A stretch of 60,249 nucleotides of DNA from Gammaproteobacteria bacterium. Its GTDB lineage: Bacteria; Pseudomonadota; Gammaproteobacteria; Steroidobacterales; Steroidobacteraceae. Below are positions 47,989 through 56,961 of the stretch, piece after piece (position 1 is the stretch's first letter; each line of letters opens with the position of its first letter). The stretch is taken from NCBI GenBank assembly GCA_030037905.1, contig JASHPX010000023.1:1-60249 (forward strand), given 5' to 3'. The notes beneath the pieces are model-generated. The model was not told the DNA's origin. It saw only the letters and a program-made list of their open reading frames with translations, and did no database searches. Made by a program: the position numbers and the translations under genes.

Positions 47989-48735
47989 CTATTTCACGGA
48001 CTGAAACACCAGCGCACAGCCCACGGCGATGAGCCCGATGTGGATGCAGCGCAGGAAGGTACGATCGTCCATACGGCCGGCGAGCGCGCGGCCGAGAAGG
48101 ATCGCCACGAGCACGACCGGCAGCGCTATGAGGTAATAGTGGCTGACCGCGGGCTTCCACAGGCCGGCGATCCAATAGCCCGTCATGGACATCAGGCTCG
48201 CCGGCAGAAAGTAACCCTGGAGCGTCGCGCGAAAGCGCTGCGGCGACCAGCCGCGCAGCGTGCCGTACATCACCAGCGGGGGACCATTCATGCCGTATGC
48301 CCCGCCGAGCACCCCCGCGCCCAGGCCGAAGGTCCAGGCGAAGGTATCCGACTCGAGCGTCCCGACCCGGCGGTTGAGCAGGCTGTATAGAGAGAAGCTC
48401 GCGATCACGGCACCCAGACAGGCCTTGACGGTGGCCTCGGGCGCGCGTGTGAGCAGCAGCAGCCCGAGGGGTGTGCCTACGAGCGTGGCGAGCACGAGCC
48501 AGACGGCGCTACGCAGGTGTACGTGGCGCCAGTCTTGCGCCAGCACGAGCGCCGCGACGGTGATCGAGATCAACACGGCGACCGGCGCGGCCACCTCCAC
48601 GGGCATGACGAGCGCCAGGAGCGGAACCGAGATCAGCGCCTCCCCAAACCCGAAAGCCGACCGGACGAACGTGGCCACGAAAAGCACGGTCATTACGGTG
48701 ATCGTCAACCAGCCGGCTGCCATTCGCCCTCCCAC
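47989..48735 (-). CDS. TauE/SafE (TSUP) family permease
   Basis: FVATFVRSAFGFGEALISVPLLALVMPVEVAAPVAVL...GAGVLGGAYGMNGPPLVMYGTLRGWSPQRFRATLQGYF. Confidence 0.92.
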   Translation of the reverse strand: MGGRMAAGWLTITVMTVLFVATFVRSAFGFGEALISVPLLALVMPVEVAAPVAVLISITVAALVLAQDWRHVHLRSAVWLVLATLVGTPLGLLLLTRAPEATVKACLGAVIASFSLYSLLNRRVGTLESDTFAWTFGLGAGVLGGAYGMNGPPLVMYGTLRGWSPQRFRATLQGYFLPASLMSMTGYWIAGLWKPAVSHYYLIALPVVLVAILLGRALAGRMDDRTFLRCIHIGLIAVGCALVFQSVK

Positions 48736-48812
48736 TGGGTCACAGTATGGTCACGAGGTATACAACAGGCGTAGAGTCGCATTTGCCGGCACCTGCAGTC
48801 GAGGAGATCTCC

Positions 48813-50030
48813 ATGGCGAAGTGGCAGGACGATCTGCAGTTCTACACGATGCATTTCATGCCCTACGTGTATCTGCCTCCCGATCACAAGAAGTTCGAGT
48901 CGCTGTGGGTCGATTTTTCCAACAAATATTTCGATCCCGAGAAGGGCCACGCACTCTACGAGCGCTACATCAGCGAGATGGTGCTGGCCGATCAGCTGGG
49001 CTATGACGGCCTGGTGGTCAACGAGCATCACAACACCGTGTACTCGATGATGCCGGTCTGCACGCTCATGGCCGCGGCGCTGATTCCGCTGACCAGGCGC
49101 GCGAAGATCTGCTGCTTCGGGGTACCCGTGAATTTCGAGATGCCCAACCGCCTCGCGGAGAGCTACGGCATGCTCGATGTGATGTCGGGCGGGCGCCTGG
49201 AAATCGCCCTGCCGCTCGGCACCGGCATGGAATACTGGGCCAATTCGATCATCAACCCGGTGAGCGCGCGCGCGCGCTTCCGCGAGTCACTGCAGGTCCT
49301 GCTGCAGGCCTGGACGCGGGAGGGCCCGACCAGCTTCGACGGAGAATTCTTCAACTACCGCTACCTGAATCCCTGGCCGAGACCGATGCAGAAGCCGCAC
49401 CCGAAGATTGCGATCGTCGGGTCGGGCAGTCCGGAGACGGTGCAGGTCGCCGCCGAGTACGGCTTCGGCTACGCGTCGGTATTCGTGCCGATCAGCGTGC
49501 AGGAGAAGACCTTCCGCAAGTTGCGCGAGGAGATGCCGAAGTACGGCCACGAGTTCACCCCGGACAAGGCGCTCTTCAACGTCATGGCCTACGTGGCGGA
49601 GACCGAAAAGCTCGCCGAGGAGGAGTTCAAGGAGCACGTGCGCTACTGGGTCGAGGATACGACACGTACCACACCGCGTTACCTGAATCCCCCGGGCTAC
49701 ATCTCGCCCGAGCAGCTGCGCATCCGGGCCGCCGCCACGGCCTCGCACGGCGGATTCAACTGGGAGGTCCTGACCTCGCAGTGGCGGATCGTGTACGGTA
49801 CCGCGGAGAAGGTCGCCAATGTCATCGGGCAATGGTGTGAGAGTGCCAACTCCTCACGGCCCGTCATCCATCACCATCTCGGCGACATGCCGCACTGGAA
49901 GGTGGTCAAGAACATGACGCTGTTCGCCGAAGAGGTGATTCCACGACTGCGCAGGCAGCGCCCGGCTGCCGCGGCGTCCGCCGCCGGGACGGCCGACGTG
50001 CAGAAGCGCGCAGTGGCGGGAGCGAATTGA
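48813..50030 (+). CDS. LLM-class flavin-dependent oxidoreductase (luciferase-like)
   Basis: GYDGLVVNEHHNTVYSMMP...NRLAESYGMLDVMSGGRLEIALPLGTGMEY. Confidence 0.92.
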   Translation: MAKWQDDLQFYTMHFMPYVYLPPDHKKFESLWVDFSNKYFDPEKGHALYERYISEMVLADQLGYDGLVVNEHHNTVYSMMPVCTLMAAALIPLTRRAKICCFGVPVNFEMPNRLAESYGMLDVMSGGRLEIALPLGTGMEYWANSIINPVSARARFRESLQVLLQAWTREGPTSFDGEFFNYRYLNPWPRPMQKPHPKIAIVGSGSPETVQVAAEYGFGYASVFVPISVQEKTFRKLREEMPKYGHEFTPDKALFNVMAYVAETEKLAEEEFKEHVRYWVEDTTRTTPRYLNPPGYISPEQLRIRAAATASHGGFNWEVLTSQWRIVYGTAEKVANVIGQWCESANSSRPVIHHHLGDMPHWKVVKNMTLFAEEVIPRLRRQRPAAAASAAGTADVQKRAVAGAN

Positions 50031-50031
50031 C

Positions 50032-50799
50032 ATGGCCGTCGCATGGAAGTCGCAGGAACTGACGGTCAATGGTCTGAAGACCCAGGTCTTGAGCGCCGGC
50101 GAGGGAGAGCCGCTGGTGTTCTGGCACGGCGGCGGTACCGCGGGCGGCTGGGATTTCGCCGCACCCTGGACCGAGCGATTCAAGGTCTATCTGCCGCTGC
50201 ATCCCGGATTCGGCGGCTCCGGCGACGATGCGGGCATGACCACGATCCAGGATTACGTCATGCACTACCTGGATCTGCTGGACGAACTGGCCGTCGATCG
50301 ATTCAGTCTGGTCGGACTCTCGCTCGGTGGCTGGATGGCTGCGACGTTCGCGACCCAGCAGTCGCGCAGGCTGAAAAAGCTGGTGCTGGTGGCACCCGCC
50401 GGCCTGTGGGTGAAGGAGCACCCCGGTCTGGATCTATTCCGGTTGAAGCCCGAAGAGCTGGCACCGGCCCTGGCCGAGAACCTGGCGGCTCTCGGGCCGC
50501 CCCCCGATCCGCACGACGTCGAAGCGGTGGTGGAGGGCTATCGTGAGATGACCACCCTCGCGCGCATCGGCTGGCAGCGACTCTATGACCCGAAGCTCTC
50601 GAAGTACCTGCACCGCGTGCGCGTGCCGACGCTGTTCGTGTGGGGCAAGCAGGACAGGATCACACCCGAAGCTCAGGCGGCGAGCTGGACCAAGCTGGTC
50701 AAGGGCTCGACAGTCAAGACCTTTTCCCCCTCCGGTCACCTCGTGCTGCACGAGCGGCCCGAAGCAGTGAAGGCGATCCTGGAGTTCCTGGTTGCCTGA
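50032..50799 (+). CDS. Alpha/beta hydrolase
   Basis: GLSLGGWMAATFATQ nucleophile elbow; VFWHGGGTAGGWDF oxyanion region; stop overlapped by 15-bp repeat. Confidence 0.92.
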   Translation: MAVAWKSQELTVNGLKTQVLSAGEGEPLVFWHGGGTAGGWDFAAPWTERFKVYLPLHPGFGGSGDDAGMTTIQDYVMHYLDLLDELAVDRFSLVGLSLGGWMAATFATQQSRRLKKLVLVAPAGLWVKEHPGLDLFRLKPEELAPALAENLAALGPPPDPHDVEAVVEGYREMTTLARIGWQRLYDPKLSKYLHRVRVPTLFVWGKQDRITPEAQAASWTKLVKGSTVKTFSPSGHLVLHERPEAVKAILEFLVA

Positions 50800-50871
50800 T
50801 TCCTGGTCGCCTGATTCCGGGAGGTGCGCGCGCGCCCGCCCCCGTCTCGAGCCAGGCAAGGAGAGCGGATC

Positions 50872-52077
50872 ATGAGCAACAGATTCCCACCCGCTGCCCT
50901 GCGGGCGCTGGTTGCCCTGCTGGCGATGGCGGCGCTGATGTGTGCTGCGGGCACGACGCAGGCGAGCGCAGCGGCAGGTGCACGCGTGCGCACGCCCCCC
51001 GCCGCCCAACAGCGCTGGATGCGCCGGCTCACGGGAGACCTGTATCGCGTGCAGTACGGTGCGGGCGAGGGCTACCAGCAGATGGTGTACGTCACCCCGG
51101 CCGGCATCATCCTCACCGATACGGAGAATACCGCGGACGCGCAGTGGTTGAAGGATCAGCTCGCGCACCGATTCCCGGGCAAGTCCGTGCGCTACATCAT
51201 CATGAGCCACTATCACTTCGACCATGCGCTGGGCACGCAGGTATTCCCGGAGGCCAAGGTCGTCAGCAGCGACGAGACCGTGAAGAAGCTGCGCAGCCTC
51301 AATCTGCGCTACGCGCCCCCGCCCGGCAATTCGATCGATCTGAACGGCGACAACAAGTTCTCCCGCAGCGAGGCGCGGAATTTTCTGATTCCCGAATTCG
51401 ACCAGTTCGATACCAACAAGGACGGATTCGTGGACGCCGCGGAGCTGAACGCGGGAATCCACATACCGGATATCACCTTCACGGGCCGCAAGACGCTCAC
51501 CCTCGGCGGCCGGCGCGTCGAGCTGATCGAGCGGCCTGGCCGCTCGGGAGGCGTCGGCGGCATGGTGGACACCTACTTTCCGGCCGAGAAGGTGTTGTTT
51601 GTCAACGACTACATGCCGCCGCACCGGGTCTATCCCGGTTGGGCCAATTTCGACCATGCTCCGCTCAACGAGTGGATAGCGGCGATCGATCAGCTCAACT
51701 CGCTGGACTACCTCATGTACGTGTCGGCGCACTGGGACGACGGCACCAAGCAGGACCTCGTCAATCTGGGCAACTTCTACCGCGACCTGCAGGCGGCGGT
51801 GAGCAAGGGCATGGCCGAGGGTAAGAGCGAGCAGGAGCTGGAGCGGACCATCGAGCTGGACGCCTACAGCGACTGGGCGGACTATGCGCAAAACCTGCCC
51901 GCCAACATCGCATCGGCGTACAACCTCGCGACGCTGTACCGCAGTTGCGCGAGCATGGGGTTGGGTCTGCCCGCCTCGAAGCCCGGCCCCGGAGTTACGA
52001 ACGAGGCCGTGTGCTACTACGGCCCAGGGGCGAGGGGATCGAAGCCGAGCGCTGCGGTCACGCGGCCCGCGCAGTGA
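50872..52077 (+). CDS. Secreted metallo-beta-lactamase-fold hydrolase with inserted EF-hand pair
   Basis: HYHFDHALG metal motif; DLNGDNKFSRSE and DTNKDGFVDAAE canonical 12-residue EF-hand loops. Confidence 0.9.
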   Translation: MSNRFPPAALRALVALLAMAALMCAAGTTQASAAAGARVRTPPAAQQRWMRRLTGDLYRVQYGAGEGYQQMVYVTPAGIILTDTENTADAQWLKDQLAHRFPGKSVRYIIMSHYHFDHALGTQVFPEAKVVSSDETVKKLRSLNLRYAPPPGNSIDLNGDNKFSRSEARNFLIPEFDQFDTNKDGFVDAAELNAGIHIPDITFTGRKTLTLGGRRVELIERPGRSGGVGGMVDTYFPAEKVLFVNDYMPPHRVYPGWANFDHAPLNEWIAAIDQLNSLDYLMYVSAHWDDGTKQDLVNLGNFYRDLQAAVSKGMAEGKSEQELERTIELDAYSDWADYAQNLPANIASAYNLATLYRSCASMGLGLPASKPGPGVTNEAVCYYGPGARGSKPSAAVTRPAQ

Positions 52078-52083
52078 GCGTGG

Positions 52084-52119
52084 CCTGAGCCCCCGCGCCC
52101 GAGCGCGCGGGGGCTCAGG
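52084..52119. terminator. Bidirectional hairpin between convergent genes
   Basis: 15-bp perfect inverted repeat CCTGAGCCCCCGCGC-CCGAGC-GCGCGGGGGCTCAGG. Confidence 0.65.
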
Positions 52120-53830
52120 TGCGTCGCTGTGCCAGCCGCGTCATCGCCTCCCGCTCGGCGGGATGTGGATCGATCTCGAGGCGACACTCGTTGTTCAGGA
52201 TCATCACGGCGCGGTGGTCGGCAGAGTACGGTTCCCAGTGTGGCAGACCATCGATGTTGGGGTCGCCGGTGCGCGCAAAGGCTGTCCAGGCGCGGCTGGT
52301 TCGGTCCGCCATCGCGAAGCGATCCGGGCCCGTGCCGGTGATGATGTCCGCGGTGGGAACATCCAGATTATCGAAGGCGAACGGGATCTCGATGGTGTGT
52401 GGAGCCCCGAGCCTTCCGCCCTCCACGGGCGTGATCCACTCCCAGTGATATACATACGCCGGTGCGGCATGCTGCGCCGCCTTGCGCTCGGCTACGGCCG
52501 CCACGTTCGGGATCATCCAGTTGTCGCCGGTCATGATCTGAAACAGGCGCGTGTTCGGCACACCCGGATAGTCGCGACGGTAGAGTGCGATCAGCTGATC
52601 GGCCTCGTCGGCAGTCAAGCGTCCGGCGCCGAAACCCAGGCCGTTCTGCACGCGCTGGTGCAGCTCGCGGTCGTTGATCGGGTCACGCGGCGTGGTGAGC
52701 ATGAACGTCCCCTCGGTCAGAACGCTGCCCAGTAGCATCGGCACGTTCGCGGATTGCGCGGGTGCGTCCGGCGTCCACGGGTCACGCAGTAGTGTGCGCT
52801 GATCCAGAACGGGACCGAAGCGCAGCAGGCCGCCCGCGCCGCCCGGGGCCTGATTGGCCACGAAATGCAGGGCCGCGAGGATATCGTCGACCGAGGCGTG
52901 CCTGAGCTCATCCACCTCGTTGGCCGACAGGCCCAGCGCGTCCATGATCTGGCGCGTCATCGCAGTCGCCTCGTCGGGCCGGACGGCGCGCATGTTCAGG
53001 CCGCTTTCGCAGATGGCGCGGTGAAAGAGGCCCTTGGCGGCCGGCGTGGCCATGAGAGTGCTGACCTTACCGCCGCCACCGGACTGCCCGAAGATCGTCA
53101 CGTTGCCGGGATCGCCGCCAAATTCGTGGATGTTGTCGCGCACCCAGCGCAGCGCCGTCACGAGGTCGAGTAGTCCTGCATTCCCCGAATCCGCATAGCG
53201 CTCGCCCCCGAGCTGGGCGAGATACAGGAAGCCGAAGGCGTTCAATCGCTCATTGACGGTAACCACCACGACGTCGTGCTTGTGAGCGAGGTTCGAGCCG
53301 TCGTAACGCACGTCTCCGCCGGAACCATTGGTGAATCCGCCACCGTGAAACCACACCATCACCGGGCGGTTGCGGCCATCGCGCAGCGCGGGTGTCCATA
53401 CGTTCAGGTAGAGGCAGTCCTCGCTGAATGGCGAGTTGTCCAGTGAAACCACCTCCTCGGCCAGCATGACCGCCGTCAGCTGTGGGGTCTGATTTCCCAG
53501 ACGCGTCGCGTCGCGAATTCCCGACCACGGCTGCGGCTCGCGTGCAGGCATGAAGCGATTGTCGCCGTGGGCGGATGCGCCGTATTGGATGCCCTTGAAG
53601 ACGTGCGCCTTGCCGTTGTGCAGTCCACGCACACGGCCGCAGCGGGTCTGGGCAATCGACTCGGTATTGGAGCTGTACCCGTTTTGCGCAAGCGCCGGGC
53701 CGGCGCTGGCCAGCAGCGCTGCCCCGGCGGCGGTTGCGCCCGTGGCGCGCAGAAAGGCACGCCGATCGATACTCACATTCGTCGCGGAGCTCGCGGAAGC
53801 TATCGGTCCGATCACTTGGGTCGATTCCAT
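52115..53830 (-). CDS. Type B carboxylesterase/lipase with TAT signal
   Basis: DRRAFLRATGATAAGAALLASAGPALA; EDCLYLNVWTP; VMVWFHGGGF; IFGQSGGGGKVSTLM. Confidence 0.93.
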   Translation of the reverse strand: MESTQVIGPIASASSATNVSIDRRAFLRATGATAAGAALLASAGPALAQNGYSSNTESIAQTRCGRVRGLHNGKAHVFKGIQYGASAHGDNRFMPAREPQPWSGIRDATRLGNQTPQLTAVMLAEEVVSLDNSPFSEDCLYLNVWTPALRDGRNRPVMVWFHGGGFTNGSGGDVRYDGSNLAHKHDVVVVTVNERLNAFGFLYLAQLGGERYADSGNAGLLDLVTALRWVRDNIHEFGGDPGNVTIFGQSGGGGKVSTLMATPAAKGLFHRAICESGLNMRAVRPDEATAMTRQIMDALGLSANEVDELRHASVDDILAALHFVANQAPGGAGGLLRFGPVLDQRTLLRDPWTPDAPAQSANVPMLLGSVLTEGTFMLTTPRDPINDRELHQRVQNGLGFGAGRLTADEADQLIALYRRDYPGVPNTRLFQIMTGDNWMIPNVAAVAERKAAQHAAPAYVYHWEWITPVEGGRLGAPHTIEIPFAFDNLDVPTADIITGTGPDRFAMADRTSRAWTAFARTGDPNIDGLPHWEPYSADHRAVMILNNECRLEIDPHPAEREAMTRLAQRRT

Positions 53831-53860
53831 TGCGGTTCTCCTCAGGTCGGCGTGCTCTGC

Positions 53861-54178
53861 TCAGGTCGGCGTGCTCTTCGGCACGTACTTGTGCTCCGCG
53901 CGGGTGCTCCAGCGGTACAAATCCTCATCGCCACAGTGCGGACACTTCAGGGCCGTCAGTTGGTCCTCGTGTTCAGGCACCACCGGCTTGCTTCCCGGTG
54001 GCGGGGGGGCAATCGCAATGAGCAATCCGCACGTGCGGTTCTTGCACAGCCAGCCGGTATAGGTCTCCTCAGCCACCATCTGATGGCGCGACCGTACGTC
54101 GACGTGCCGAACGGGGGTCGAGGTGACCGTCTTGCGAACCGGGGTACCGCGGCTTTTCGAAGGGCGTTTGATGGCCAT
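53861..54178 (-). CDS. Small zinc-ribbon-like protein
   Basis: WLCKNRTCG ... LKCPHCGDED cysteine pairs. Confidence 0.6.
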   Translation of the reverse strand: MAIKRPSKSRGTPVRKTVTSTPVRHVDVRSRHQMVAEETYTGWLCKNRTCGLLIAIAPPPPGSKPVVPEHEDQLTALKCPHCGDEDLYRWSTRAEHKYVPKSTPT

Positions 54179-54509
54179 GGGCTTTATCTCTTATAGGGAC
54201 GGGAAGGGCGCCAAGGCACCAGCTACAGCCTACCGCGCCTGAACGCACCGGACCACCACGCTGGAGCGCATGCGGTTCCAGCGATCATGCGCGACCGTTC
54301 GGCCGTGCCCGTGGCTTTTTACAAAATTCGGGATATCGAGCCGCACACGGCCAGCCGCGGTCACGGGTGGGGCGGCCCATGCGCGAGCCGCTGCGTCCGC
54401 GCTCCGGCCGTGGCCGCGCCACCAGGATTTCCGGCAAAAGAATCAGCCTCTTGCATAGTTCCGACGGCGCAGCAGACGGGCTGGAGACACCCGGGTCCTG
54501 CGCCGCAGC

Positions 54510-54577
54510 GTATCTGTGCCGGCCGGGTATCTGCGTGGTATCTGCGCCGCCGTATCCGCGGGTATCTGCGCCGGCAG
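54510..54577. repeat. Degenerate GTATCTGCG tandem repeat (5 units) in intergenic region
   Basis: GTATCTGTGCCGGCCGG/GTATCTGCGTG/GTATCTGCGCCGCC/GTATCCGCGG/GTATCTGCGCCGGCAG. Confidence 0.8.
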
Positions 54578-54820
54578 ATGGCAGCGCTGCCCTGGGGGCG
54601 CCGCGGTAGAGTCCCGCTCGGCTGCCGGACGCGTCTTCGCATAAAAAAAGCTTCCCGTCGCGGGTCATCTGGGAGATGCTGCTCGCGACGCTACGACGGC
54701 TGGAGCTCGGGCGTATCCGCTCTTTGCATTCGGGTGCGAAGTTGGCATACGTTTGGCGGTACGACGTACGCCTGCCGGTTGCGTTCTTCAACAGCAGCAG
54801 CCCAAGGGGGGCCGCATGCT

Positions 54821-55903
54821 ATGAATAGGCAAGCTTTGTATAGTCGCGCGACGCGCAGGCGTAGCGGCGCGCCCTCGGTATGGCTGAGCGACCCGAACAG
54901 CGCACCGCCCCTCGCCGCGGACGACGTATTGAACGAGGGACCCTCGCCTTTCGACATCGCATGGGAGCGCCTGAAAGGCTTCTGCCGGCGCCACGATCGA
55001 ATCGTGCTGGTGGTTGCGAGCGTGCTGCTGTCGTTGGGCGCGGTGGGTGCCTACTCCTTGGCGCATCCGCCGCCGCGTGCTTTGACGCAGAACGATATCG
55101 ACGGAGCGGTGCAGTACACATTGAAGCAGCTGCCGCGACCGCCAGCGGACACGGCGCGCGCCGCAGCGATCATCGCGCCCTCGGTCGTGGAGGTGGAAGG
55201 CTTCCTCTCGCCGCAACACGCCGCGCAGCTGGCTGCGAAAGCCGCGAAGGATGGACACGGCGAGGGTCATGAGGCCGCGCCGGCCGAGCCGCCGCACGGG
55301 AAGCCCGGCCAGCCCGCGCTGCCGGACAAGCCCCTGGTCACGGGCTCGCCGGACGAGCCGCAGCCGGATGCGATCGGCAGCGGTGTCGTCATCACCGACA
55401 CGGGCAGGATCTTGACCGCGCTGCATGTGATCTCGAGCACGGACCGCTGGGTCGTGGTATTTGCCGACGGCTCCAAGTCCGATGCCGACCTGGTGGGTGC
55501 TCAGCCGGAGAACGATCTGGCGGTATTGCAGCCCAAGCACCTTCCCGATGAATTGCCGGCGGCAACCCTGGCGTCTACGGCCGGGCTCAGGCCGGGGGAT
55601 ACCGTGGTTGCGACCGGCTTTCCCTTCGGCATCGGTCCGTCGGTCAGTGCCGGAGTCGTATCCGGCCTGAAGCGCGAGTTCGACGATCCCGAGCACACGC
55701 CTCCCAAACTCACCAATCTCATCCAGTTCGACGCGCCGGTCAATCCAGGCAATTCGGGTGGTCCGCTGGTCGACCGCGACGGAGAGGTCGTCGGCATCGT
55801 GACGGCCATCGTGAACCCTTCCGGCAATCGCGTGTGGGCGGGCATCGGGTTCGCGGTTCCGATCGAGAATGCGGCGCGCGCCATCGGTGAGAACCCGCTA
55901 TGA
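54821..55903 (+). CDS. S1C (DegP/HtrA-like) trypsin-like serine protease, membrane anchored, no PDZ seen
   Basis: GSGVVITDTGRILTALHVI; NDLAVLQPK; FDAPVNPGNSGGPLVDRDGEVVGIVTAI. Confidence 0.9.
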   Translation: MNRQALYSRATRRRSGAPSVWLSDPNSAPPLAADDVLNEGPSPFDIAWERLKGFCRRHDRIVLVVASVLLSLGAVGAYSLAHPPPRALTQNDIDGAVQYTLKQLPRPPADTARAAAIIAPSVVEVEGFLSPQHAAQLAAKAAKDGHGEGHEAAPAEPPHGKPGQPALPDKPLVTGSPDEPQPDAIGSGVVITDTGRILTALHVISSTDRWVVVFADGSKSDADLVGAQPENDLAVLQPKHLPDELPAATLASTAGLRPGDTVVATGFPFGIGPSVSAGVVSGLKREFDDPEHTPPKLTNLIQFDAPVNPGNSGGPLVDRDGEVVGIVTAIVNPSGNRVWAGIGFAVPIENAARAIGENPL

Positions 55904-55941
55904 GGCAACTCAAGGCAACTCAATAGGAGAGGTTGGCAGGA

Positions 55942-56961
55942 ATGACGAACGGCAACAGCGGCACGGTAGCAGCTCCGGCATCGCAGATGGAGCACCTGCT
56001 CTACGAGGTCAAGAAGGTTGTGGTCGGTCAGGATCACTTCCTCGAGCGGGTGCTGGTGGCGCTGTTGGCGGGCGGACATCTGCTGGTCGAGGGCGTGCCC
56101 GGGCTGGCGAAGACCCTCACGGTCAACACCCTGGCGCGCGCCATGCGCGGCCGGTTCCGGCGCATCCAGTTCACCCCGGACCTGGTCCCGGCGGATCTCG
56201 TCGGCACGCGGATCTATAACCAGAAGAGCGCGGAGTTCACCACCTCGCTCGGGCCGGTGTTCGCCAACCTGCTGCTGGCGGACGAGATCAACCGTGCGCC
56301 GGCCAAGGTGCAAAGCGCGCTGCTGGAGGTCATGCAGGAGCGGCAGGTAACGATCGCGGGTGAGACGCACTCCGTACCCAATCCCTTCGTCGTGATTGCA
56401 ACGCAGAACCCGATCGAGACCGAGGGCACCTATCCATTGCCTGAGGCGCAGGTGGATCGGTTCATGATGAAGGTACTGGTGGGCTACCCGAGTCACGATG
56501 AGGAATTCGCGATCGTGGAGCGGGTGACGGGACCCGCCGTGGAGGTCGCCCCGGTCACCTCGGCCGACGAGCTGCTGTCCGCGCAGCGCGCGGTGCGCTC
56601 CCTGTACGTCGACCCGGGACTCATCAGCTACGCGGTGCGCCTGGTGACGGCCACGCGCAATCCCGAGCGCGTCGGCTTGAAGGAGCTCGGTCCGATGATC
56701 CTTTACGGGGCCTCACCGCGCGCGAGCATCTTCCTGATCGAGTGCGGCCGGGCGCTCGCCTACCTGCGTGGCCGCGACTACGTGCTCCCCGAGGACGTGA
56801 CCGATGTTGCGCTCGACGTGCTGCGCCATCGCATCGTGCTCTCCTATGAGGCACTGGCGGACAATCTCACTACCGACCAGGTCGTGCAGCGCCTGATGCG
56901 CAGCGTGGCCGCCCCCGACAAGGTGCTCGATACGCATGCCCGCATCAGCGCGAACGCCTGA
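55942..56961 (+). CDS. MoxR-family AAA+ ATPase
   Basis: GGHLLVEGVPGLAKTLTVNTLARAM...FTPDLVPADLVGTRIYN...LLADEINRAPAKVQSALLEVMQE. Confidence 0.95.
   Translation: MTNGNSGTVAAPASQMEHLLYEVKKVVVGQDHFLERVLVALLAGGHLLVEGVPGLAKTLTVNTLARAMRGRFRRIQFTPDLVPADLVGTRIYNQKSAEFTTSLGPVFANLLLADEINRAPAKVQSALLEVMQERQVTIAGETHSVPNPFVVIATQNPIETEGTYPLPEAQVDRFMMKVLVGYPSHDEEFAIVERVTGPAVEVAPVTSADELLSAQRAVRSLYVDPGLISYAVRLVTATRNPERVGLKELGPMILYGASPRASIFLIECGRALAYLRGRDYVLPEDVTDVALDVLRHRIVLSYEALADNLTTDQVVQRLMRSVAAPDKVLDTHARISANA

Noticed and set aside
50434-51891. 485-aa minus-strand ORF opposite hydrolase and MBL genes
   Set aside because: Antisense shadow of two well-supported genes; His/Arg/Val-rich composition typical of artefacts.
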